A stretch of 64,000 nucleotides of DNA, taken from Mikania micrantha. Its lineage: Eukaryota > Streptophyta > Magnoliopsida > Asterales > Asteraceae. A program made the translations under genes and the position numbers. The notes under the pieces are model-generated. The model was not told the DNA's origin, did no database searches, and worked only from the letters and a program-made list of their open reading frames with translations. This document shows positions 34,322 through 42,752 of this stretch, one piece after another (position 1 is the first letter of the stretch; every line of letters begins with the position of its first letter). The DNA is taken from NCBI GenBank assembly GCA_009363875.1, contig CM018682.1, forward strand, positions 61,588,031 to 61,652,030, in the 5' to 3' direction.

Positions 34322-35483
34322 TGTAAGCCCCAAAACTCCCACACGTATGACACGTGTTTTAAAACGACATCAAAGTTTAGGTCCCAGATTTTTCAAACCG
34401 ACAATTGTAATTAACACCATAACATCCCATTTACATATGAATTTACAAAATAATTGATGTTAATTAAACATTCAATAACAAAAACTACATTAGAGTTATT
34501 CACAAAAATCTTTGTTTTAAACCAACAAAGAAAAACCACAAAAGATGTTTGATCCGAATCCTTGCGAGACAATCCGATCACGACCGCTGTTAACCCTTCC
34601 GATCACCTGAAAACATGTTAATTAAGTCACCATTAGTTCATTAGAACTAAGTAAGATCACCATGCCCACCCCCATGAGCTTACATGACCCAAAAAGTCAA
34701 TTTTGGTCAAATTCTACACTGGGCGTATGGATTGGGCGTATCTGGGGCGTATCACAGACAACATGTGAAACTGGAGCTGAAGGAGGCGTATCATACGCCC
34801 CCCCCAGGCGTATGATACGCCGGGCACCACCTGCACGGCTATTTTTTTGCTGTTTTAAGCCATCTTGACCCCTTTCGCTCAAATACGACCATTCCAATAC
34901 CCCCATAAACATTATATAACACCATATAATCATATTAAACACCTTAATTCACCAAATTATAACCATCATAGTCATAATATCAAACGATTTACTAACGGGT
35001 CGTTTGCACCCAAAAACTCCATTGAAATCTTATTCCACAAGATTTCTCAAGTTAAGTAAAACACACCACTTGTGTTTTACTAACTTGATTACACCCAACA
35101 AAGGACATTCACACACCATGTGAATAATCCAATGTCATGATCACACCACTTGTGATTCAAAACACCAACTTGAGTTGATTTCAATTACAATTCACACACC
35201 TTGTGAACTAATTCAAATCATTCAATCACATATACAATCAAACACCAAATCAATCATGAACTAGTATTGAAACACCATGTTTACAATAATCAAGCAACAT
35301 ATATCACCTATTGCTTATCATTGACTAACAACAAGTACTAGTTCACCTATCCATCATAAAGTCAAATCTTCAACAACATTCATACATGTACACACCTTTA
35401 CACATAATAAATAGAAGATTTAGGTGACTTACCTTATTCCAATGAGCTATCCTCTATCACAATTTCTTTTCCAGGTCGTTTGG
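34322..35483 (-). repeat. 5' LTR of element 2, PBS-proximal part
   Basis: It matches 27153-28314 almost exactly, including the two CpG palindromes (34785-34799 and 34807-34821). It is broken after CGTTTGG by the TGTAACATCACTG start of element 3. Confidence 0.93.
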
Positions 35484-35793
35484 TGTAACATCACTGTACT
35501 TTCAGTTGTCCGTACGTCCGTACATCCGTACGATTGTATTGTTACGACTGGAGATTTATAATTATTAATGATTATGAGATTATTGATTTACATTAATGAT
35601 ATTATTACTGTTACCGGTATGCATGATTTTAAAATATTATACACGTAAACCACGGGAAGTTAGTTGTAATTCAACTAAACAGACCCGTAGTGTTTATCGC
35701 AGTTACTTATTATTGATAATGATGGATTAATGGTTGAGAATGGATTTGGGATGGAACTGGAAGTTTGTTTGAGTCTGATTACTAAACATAGTC

Positions 35794-35915
35794 AAGGACC
35801 CATGGACATGATTTATCGAAATAGCGGTGGGACGGTGGCTAGGGCAGTTGCGACTGACCCTTACATATGCCCTATATATATGCATATTTCGGTCTATCAT
35901 GGATGTGTGAGTGAC
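35794..35915 (+). repeat. Structured motif copy L (in 5' LTR of element 3)
   Basis: The arms CATGATTTATCGAAATA (35807-35823) and TATTTCGGTCTATCATG (35885-35901) pair with two mismatches and one G-U. The core contains GGTGGGACGGTGGCTAGG and the hairpin CAGT-TGCG-ACTG. Three more copies lie in the leader. Confidence 0.75.
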
Positions 35916-36489
35916 TAGGGTTTAGTGGGATTTTGGTTTGGGAAATGATAATATTAAAGTTAGTAAATAATGGGAATAATAAATACGCGATGGTGAGGTT
36001 ACGGACATAATTTAATCGTGAATATGAATTCAGAAATATTAACTTAATAATGTATTCGCGCGGGTGACGATTCACACGAATATAATTATTAGGAATAATA
36101 TTCTGAAACAATATTCCATAAATGGTAAATCGAATCGAAATACGATACGAGCGTTGGATTCGCAAAGGTGACGATCTTTACGAATACGTACGCGAGTAAC
36201 GCGTTTCGACGAGATAATTAAATAATATCAAACGATATTAATCTAATAAATGGAAACTAAAAACGTTTATTAGGAATTACAACTTGAAACGATTCAAATA
36301 AATTTAATTATTAATTAATTGCTTTAACGAAAATTGACGAAATCTTTTTACGAAATAATTTATTTAAAATTATTTTAACTAATACGAAACATATTTATTT
36401 AAAATGTTTTATGTTATAAATGTGTTTCATGTTAAAAACCGAACATTTATAAAATTATGACGCGATAAAAACGAGACCGAACACCCGGG

Positions 36490-36570
36490 GACAAAACGCG
36501 GTATAATAAAGAAGAAATCCTCCTTTCTTCTTCATTTAACCTACACCCACTCTCTCTCTAACCTCCATTT
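36490..36570 (+). promoter_or_regulatory. Putative promoter/start region of element 3 LTR
   Basis: GTATAATAAA at 36501-36510 is followed within 20-60 bases by a CT-rich stretch (CTCTCTCTCTAACC), a common arrangement at plant LTR transcription starts. The same region recurs in the 3' LTR at 46181. This is inferred from composition only. Confidence 0.45.
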
Positions 36571-36908
36571 TCGTCACCTACAAAAGACCTCCACTTCTCT
36601 CTAGCTTTTCTTCTTCATTTCTCAACGAAACTTCAAGATCTTGGAGCCTAAACGACCGGGGAACTAACGGGAACAAGAAAGTACGAGAAAATCGCGAGTT
36701 TGACCGACAAATTGAGGTAGATTTACTAGTTTCTTTTCGGTTTTGTTGAAAATGTTATTAGAACATGGCAACTCTATACTTAATCGATTTTAAGGTTTTA
36801 AATGTGTTAATCTAGTTAGTAGCTAGACAATGAAGCCTCGACTAAACCCACAACAACATCAGAGAATCGAAGATGCTGTTGATGAAAACTGGTTCGTGAA
36901 ATAGCAAG

Positions 36909-37330
36909 GGCCGAACCTGTGAACGCCATGGCCGAACCAGGTTGCTCAGCCGAACCTTACTCCTCACGAACCCTCTTGGGCGGGAAAACGAGGGCGGCGA
37001 ACCCTGGTAATGGCCGAACCCTATGGCAGCCTCTTCCGAACCCTTGCCCATTGCCGAACCCTCACCCACGAACCATGCAGGGGGGGGGGCGAACCAATAG
37101 CTTCTGCAGCCGAACCCTTTTTCTCTCTTAGCCACGAACCCTAAGCCGAACAAATTAGCATGCAGCGAACCTGTGTTCTATCTGCAACGAACTTGAGTCC
37201 GAATTTCATGCAAGCCGAACCATGTTGCCCTACGAACCTTGGGGCTGAGCCTAGATGCCGGACCCTCTAACTTTCACCTAGCTACGAACCCTAAGACTAA
37301 ATGGGCCGAACCTATCCTTTTTGATTAAAG
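36909..37330. repeat. CGAACC-rich patch in element 3 LTR
   Basis: About 17 copies of CGAACC, most as CCGAACC, are scattered at irregular 10-40 base spacing in an otherwise AT-rich LTR. The patch repeats in the 3' LTR (from ~46590). The antisense open frame of ~100 codons that it creates has no recognisable protein features. Confidence 0.7.
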
Positions 37331-38174
37331 GTTCGCTGCCCTCTAGGGATGAAAAGCTAGTTTCGTTTAATTAAGGGATTTGGGGTGAGTAAACGACATG
37401 GTTAGATACATATACATATATACATGTCCATGCATGCACGAGAATATCAAACCATCACCTTTTCTCTTTCTATACACAAATTTCTTAAAAGTTATGAACT
37501 ACATGTGTATTGGGTTAGATGGGACAAAGTTAATATCTTATATGGATACTTTAAGTACACATTTATTAAACTAATTGAATATAATAAATTGGGATATGAT
37601 GGTGGTTTGAATGAAGTCATGCATGTGGGAATAGGTATATGTGTGATAGGATCATTATCCTAACAGGTGCCTATTTAGGAGTTTATACCAAGGATCTTAA
37701 GATTTCTCATCATTTGATAATGATAAGAAAAAAAATAGCAAGTGTGTTAAACTTTGAGTCAAATGTTAATAAAACCCTAAGGGTAACAACTTAAACTACG
37801 ACTAGGTAAACTATGTTAAGAAAACATTAATGCTTGAAAATAAGGGAACACTTATGATTATTTAATTAAGTCAAGACACATATACTTATAAGCAAGATCA
37901 CATATAAATTTCAGATATCTGAGTTGACTTGAGTTATATACGCGAGCGCGCATTATAAGAGAACGTTGTTCCAAGGACTTCAGGTGAGTTCTCATAACCT
38001 CCCTTTCTTTAAACTGTTTTAGTTTTAAAACTCGGAGGTGAAACATGTATACCGGTTTAAATATTATTTTGATAACACAAGGATAATACCTGTTTATCAT
38101 TTTGATATTCACTATTATGAATTATCATTATTATGGATTATCACTGATTATTATAAATCCGTGTAAACATTGTT

Positions 38175-38362
38175 ATTGACTTCGGTTAATGACAAAGATT
38201 ACATGTATTGTCTCATACTCCGTGAAATCATTACTTTTAACTTCGGTTATTTGTTTTGACTTCATGTATTGTCACGTGGAAGGTTTCCACATCCGTGAAG
38301 TATTGCTCTTGACTTCGGTTAATTGCTTTGACTTCATGTATTGTCACGTGGTTAGCGACCAC
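38175..38362 (+). repeat. Cluster of short hairpins with TTCG loops
   Basis: Hairpins: ATTGAC-TTCG-GTTAAT (38175-38190), TAAC-TTCG-GTTA (38238-38249), TTGAC-TTCG-GTTAA (38309-38322), GTGGAA-GGT-TTCCAC (38276-38290) and GTGGT-TAGCG-ACCAC (38348-38362). They sit in an imperfect ~75 bp tandem repeat, TTGACTTCATGTATTGTCAC being the shared part. Confidence 0.75.
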
Positions 38363-39075
38363 TCCATGATTCATGTATTTAACTTATGTTAATTACATAA
38401 TGATCATGTATAGTCACGAACATTGTTTGAGAATATGATTGATGAGATTGGTTGATTAGTTGTGGATTGATTATCTATATTTGATTATGATTATTTGTGA
38501 TTGACTATGACTGATTTGGTTATGTGATTATGTGATTGTATATGTGTTTGATTGTTGAATTGGTGGATGTGTGGTGGATTATCTCATACAGGTATTCATA
38601 TGGATTTTCTCAAGAAGATCATAAGTTTTATTCTCGTTTTAAACAAAGCATTTTATAAAACCATTTTTAAGCATAACCTTTCGAACTCATTTTTCTAAAA
38701 CCTTTTTAAATATAAAAAAAAAACTTATGATTACTCACCAACTACTTTTGTAGTTGACACTTGGTTTTCTTACATGTTTCAGGTGATGGAGACAAGTAGG
38801 AATGAAGAGAGGATCTCTTCTATTTTGGACATCATCATATAGGGTCTTGGACTTAGTTAATTAACTAAATTTCTGGCGACTAGAGTTTAGTTAGTTTAAC
38901 TAATTCTTTTGTGTAATTGATGTAACTGATTCATGATGAACATGATTTTTGTGTAATTATGTTGTTTGCTTAAATGATATATGATGATTAATTTAGATGC
39001 CCACGAGCTTTTGAACAATCTACACATCCCTCGTGGCATCCCGACGATTCCGCCGCCGGTCGGGGTGTTACAGAT

Positions 39076-39087
39076 TGGTATCAGAGC
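39076..39087 (+). other. Primer-binding site of element 3
   Basis: TGGTATCAGAGC is a perfect initiator-Met tRNA complement, three bases after the LTR end. Confidence 0.92.
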
Positions 39088-39295
39088 CTGGGTTATAGGG
39101 AATTAGGTTACTAGAAATGGTTGACCTAGTCTATAACCATATGATACCCTAGTATGAATTAATTTCATACACTAGTTAGTATACTCAGGATTTCATGCTT
39201 ATGTGTTTATTACATGTTAACTGAACTTCTGATATACATCTGATTACGTATGCTGCTTATTAATTTCTTGCTTACGTGTGCCCTAATGATTCGAT

Positions 39296-39416
39296 AAGGA
39301 CATGCACGTGGTGTATCGTAAAGGTGGTGGGACGTTGGCTAGGGCAGTTGCGACTGACCCTTACATATGCCTTATATATATACCAATTACGGTACATTAG
39401 GTGGATGTCAGTATTG
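39296..39416 (+). repeat. Structured motif copy 1 (leader)
   Basis: The arms GTGTATCGTAA (39311-39321) and TTACGGTACAT (39387-39397) pair over 11 positions with two G-U pairs. The inner hairpin CAGT-TGCG-ACTG and the flanks GGACAT...ATGTCAG are kept. Confidence 0.75.
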
Positions 39417-39520
39417 AAGAATGTGGGAACTACCCGTTTGGGAAATTATTTGCTTAGGAAATTAATTGTTTATGAATTGCTTGCCTTAGGAATTATCTGT
39501 TTGATCTATAAACTCCAGAC

Positions 39521-39640
39521 AAGGACACACTCGTGGTATACTACAAAGGTGGTGGGACGGTGGCTGGGGCAGTTGCGACTGACCCCTACATATGCCCTAT
39601 ACATATACCATTTGTAGTATATTGGGGGTCTGTCAGTGTC
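39521..39640 (+). repeat. Structured motif copy 2 (leader)
   Basis: The arms TATACTACAAA (39537-39547) and TTTGTAGTATA (39611-39621) are perfect inverted repeats although their sequence differs from the other copies. The inner stem changes A-T to G-C (GGGGCAGT...ACTGACCCC). Confidence 0.75.
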
Positions 39641-40257
39641 AGGAACTTAGGATATTACTAGGAATTATTGTGAGATGGATGTTGATGGTCTGTTGGTTAA
39701 GCTTGGTTTGGATTGACACTTTGGATGATCACACTTGATAAACACTTATAAATTCACTTATAAAAAAAAATAAATAAAAAAATACGGATTGGACACGTAG
39801 GGTGCATAGGATTAATGAACGGTATGAGCGATTAGTGATGAAATATGGACTTGGGTGATGATATAGACACTTGGTGGTAATATAAACGCATAGTGATGAT
39901 ACTAACACTTAGTGATGGTATGGACACTTGATGAGAATAAACTATAGGGAGGATATGAACACTTAGTGACAATAAGAGCACTTTGTGATGATATGAGCCC
40001 TCATTGATGATTATTGACATTGGGATTGACATGGACTTTAGTGAACTTAGACAATTGGGGGAAACTTAATGTCAGGTGAACTTAGACATTAGGTGGACTT
40101 AGAAATAGGTAAACCTACATGTCAGGTGAACTTACACATTTGGCGAACCTAATTGCCCAAGGGAACTAGAGACCACTTCACTCAAAATTATCCTACCAAG
40201 GATAAGGATAGTGAAGTGAGGTTATGGTAAGATACATAACACACCCTAAATGCTAAC

Positions 40258-40377
40258 AAGGGCATAATTGTGGTGCAATGGAACGGTGGTGGGACGGTGT
40301 AGGGGAGATTGCGATCTACCTCTGCATATGCCCTATATATAAGCTTGTTGCATTGCATTGGGAGGTTGTCAGTGTTA
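40258..40377 (+). repeat. Structured motif copy 3 (leader)
   Basis: The arms GTGCAATGGAAC (40273-40284) and GTTGCATTGCAT (40347-40358) pair with one mismatch and one G-U. The inner hairpin has become AGAT-TGCG-ATCT, keeping the TGCG loop with three changed base pairs. Confidence 0.75.
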
Positions 40378-40613
40378 GTATAGGGTGAGGAATGTATAGG
40401 ACCTAGGAATAGTTAGCTAACACTAGTTATGACCAACTAGGACACTTAGAATAATACTAGGCAAATTTATAGACATTATGAGTTTAAATAACAGATAGGA
40501 AATAAATATAGTTCCTATATGTAATCCTAACTGTTTAAAATAAACTCAATTGACCATTGTTTGTATGACTTACGTTGTAAACGGTAGTAACATGTTTCTA
40601 ATTTCTCAGAAAC

Positions 40614-42752
40614 ATGCCGCCTCGCCGTCACAACGAAGATGACTCAAACAGTGGGAATGCTAACAACGGTAATGCCAACTCTGGCATACAAGAGTTAGCC
40701 ACACTTATTTCTGGATTGGTGAGCCAACTGACTCAGGCTAACCAGAATATCAACCAGAACAGAGATGGTGCAAACCAGACAACTTGCACATTCAAATACT
40801 TCAATTCCTGCAACCCCCTGAAATTCACGGGTGCTGAATCGGCCACTGGTCTGCTGCAGTGGTTCGAGAGTATGGAGAACACCTTCATCAACAGCGAATG
40901 TCCCGAGAATCTGAAAGTTCGCTATGCCACCAGTGTTTTCCAAAAGAGAGCATTGACTTGGTGGAATGGGGAAAAGCGAACTAGGGGAGTGGATGCTGCA
41001 CTCGCACTGACGTGGACTGAGGTCAAGAACTTGATGACCACTGAATTCTGTCCTCGAAGCGAGATGAGGAAACTAGAGACTGAGTTCTGGGAACTCAAAC
41101 AAGATAGCGGCGAAAATGTTATCTATAATACTCGTTTTCACGAGTATAGTCTACTAGTACCTCATATGGTGACACCCTTGGAAAGGGCAATTGAGAAGTA
41201 TATCGGCGGACTGCCGGTACAGATTCAGGACACAGTCTACGGGAGCAATCCCAAAACACTGGAGGCTGCGATCCGTCTATCTGCAACTCTTACTGATAAT
41301 CACGTGAAGAATGGAACACTTACTCGGAAGGGACACAAGAAGACTGACACCAAGACTACTGCAAAGGAAGTCAAAACTGAAGTCAAGTCTGAAGCCGCTA
41401 GTTCATCAAAGAGCAACAACAAGAAGAGGAAGACCAGAAACTTCATGGTCACTACTCCTGCTGGCAAATCTGCGCAGCAATCCTCAAACAACTCCACTGC
41501 CAGAAATTTCACTGGGAACACTCCCCAATGTAACACTTGCAGATATCATCATGCCCCTAACTTGCCGTGTCGCGTTTGCAACAACTGTGGCAAGTTTGGG
41601 CACTATGCTAATGTTTGTCGGAGTGCACCGCAAGCACAAAGGATGCAACATGCACCGCTTGCACTGCCAGCTCCTCATGCACAACCTATTCCTGCTGTAC
41701 CCATTCGCCAGGTACCTCAAGCACAGGCAAGAGCCTGTTATGAATGTGGTGAAGTGGGACACTTCAGAAATCAATGCCCAAAGTTGACTGGAAATAATCA
41801 AAGGGTGGCAAGAGGCCGGGCTTTTCAGTTGAATGCTCCAGCTGCTCAAGCCAACCAGGACGTCGTCAACGGTACATTTCTGATCAACAACTCTTATGCA
41901 TCTGTCTTGTTTTATTCTGGTGCCGATAGGAGTTTCGTTTCATACGATTTTGAATGCTTGCTTGGTAGAACACGTACCTACTTAGATAAACCGTTTAACG
42001 TGGAAGTGGCTGACGGAAACACTATTGATATTGACACTGTTATTATCGGATGTACTGTGAACTTAAATGATCACGTTTTCCCGATTGATCTTATACCTAT
42101 GCATCTTGGTAGCTTTGATGTTATCATTGGCATGGATTGGTTAGCCACCCACAAAGCGGAGATTGTATGCCATGAAAAGTATATTCGTATTCCCTTACCT
42201 TCGGGTGAAACTTTGAGAATATTTGGAGAAACTGCTAGTAAAGGTCTTAAGCTGATGTCTTGCACTAAAGCACACAAGTACCTTAGAAAGAAATGTGTAG
42301 CATTTCTAGCTCATATTGTGGAGAAGAAAGAGAAAGAAAAGAGAATTGAAGATGTTCCAGTGATACGAGATTTTCCGGAAGTATTTCCAGATGATTTACC
42401 GGGTCTTCCACCAGAACGTCAAGTTGAGTTCCGAATCGACTTAGTACCTGGTGCGAACCCAGTCGCCAAAGCTCCCTACAGACTTGCGCCTTCGGAGTTG
42501 CAAGAATTGGCGAGCCAGCTGCAAGAACTTACCGATAAAGGATTCATTCGCCCGAGCCATTCGCCATGGGGTGCACCAGTCCTGTTTGTCAATAAGAAGG
42601 ACGGGTCATTCCGAATGTGCATCGACTACCGCGAGTTGAATAAACTCACAATCAAGAATCGATATCCACTGCCGCGTATCGATGATCTCTTCGATCAGCT
42701 TCAAGGCTCGGCATGGTTTTCAAAGATCGATCTTAGGTCTGGGTATCATTAG
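40614..42752 (+). CDS. gag-pol: Element 3 Gag-protease-RT N-terminal part, ending at in-frame TAG
   Basis: The frame starts MPPRRHNEDDSNSG, 712 residues before TAG. It has an Asn-rich N-terminus and a Gag domain (~55-240, with FQKRALTWWNGEKR). Then come an atypical CNTCRYHH...C and two CCHC knuckles (CNNCGKFGHYANVC ~322, CYECGEVGHFRNQC ~375). The protease site reads LFYSGADRSF: the catalytic Asp is replaced by Tyr (GAT to TAT), so the protease should be dead. RT fingers with RMCIDYRELN (~668) end at KIDLRSGYH-TAG, the same codon where element 1 has TAA. The frame continues downstream without shift. Confidence 0.92.
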   Translation: MPPRRHNEDDSNSGNANNGNANSGIQELATLISGLVSQLTQANQNINQNRDGANQTTCTFKYFNSCNPLKFTGAESATGLLQWFESMENTFINSECPENLKVRYATSVFQKRALTWWNGEKRTRGVDAALALTWTEVKNLMTTEFCPRSEMRKLETEFWELKQDSGENVIYNTRFHEYSLLVPHMVTPLERAIEKYIGGLPVQIQDTVYGSNPKTLEAAIRLSATLTDNHVKNGTLTRKGHKKTDTKTTAKEVKTEVKSEAASSSKSNNKKRKTRNFMVTTPAGKSAQQSSNNSTARNFTGNTPQCNTCRYHHAPNLPCRVCNNCGKFGHYANVCRSAPQAQRMQHAPLALPAPHAQPIPAVPIRQVPQAQARACYECGEVGHFRNQCPKLTGNNQRVARGRAFQLNAPAAQANQDVVNGTFLINNSYASVLFYSGADRSFVSYDFECLLGRTRTYLDKPFNVEVADGNTIDIDTVIIGCTVNLNDHVFPIDLIPMHLGSFDVIIGMDWLATHKAEIVCHEKYIRIPLPSGETLRIFGETASKGLKLMSCTKAHKYLRKKCVAFLAHIVEKKEKEKRIEDVPVIRDFPEVFPDDLPGLPPERQVEFRIDLVPGANPVAKAPYRLAPSELQELASQLQELTDKGFIRPSHSPWGAPVLFVNKKDGSFRMCIDYRELNKLTIKNRYPLPRIDDLFDQLQGSAWFSKIDLRSGYH

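Larger units (their letters stand above)
35484..39072 (+). repeat. 5' LTR of element 3 (3,589 bp)
   Basis: It runs from TGTAACATCACTG to CGGGGTGTTACA. Features in order: CCGTAC repeats at ~35507-35532; one copy of the structured motif (35794-35915); a TATA-like site with CT-rich leader near 36500; a CGAACC-rich, GC-rich patch (36909-37320); AT-rich sequence; and a cluster of TTCG-loop hairpins (38175-38362). Confidence 0.93.
39088..40613 (+). other. Long leader of element 3 (PBS to gag)
   Basis: This 1.5 kb region holds three diverged copies of the structured motif. Between copies 2 and 3 lies a low-complexity stretch (39830-40140) of degenerate GATATGGACACTTAGTGATG-like and GGTGAACTTAGACATT-like repeats. 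The 113-codon open frame at 39276-39617 is a by-product of two motif copies in the same phase. Confidence 0.7.

Noticed and set aside
36842..37153. Antisense 103-codon frame over the CGAACC patch
   Set aside because: Created by GC-rich repeats lacking stops; no recognisable protein and no conservation beyond the DNA repeat.
36909..37330. Cluster of tRNA genes or Pol III B boxes (GGTTCG on the minus strand)
   Set aside because: Only the six-base core recurs; no A box, no cloverleaf and mostly no ANNCC continuation.
39276..39617. 113-codon frame in the element 3 leader containing a repeated GRWLGQLRLT peptide
   Set aside because: The repeat is the structured motif present twice in phase. Copy 3 and the LTR copy are not in a matching frame, and conservation is at the pairing level.
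35794..40377. Hammerhead or twister ribozyme as identity of the repeated structured motif
   Set aside because: I could not find the hammerhead CUGAUGA/GAAA core or a convincing twister core; the motif is left unclassified.
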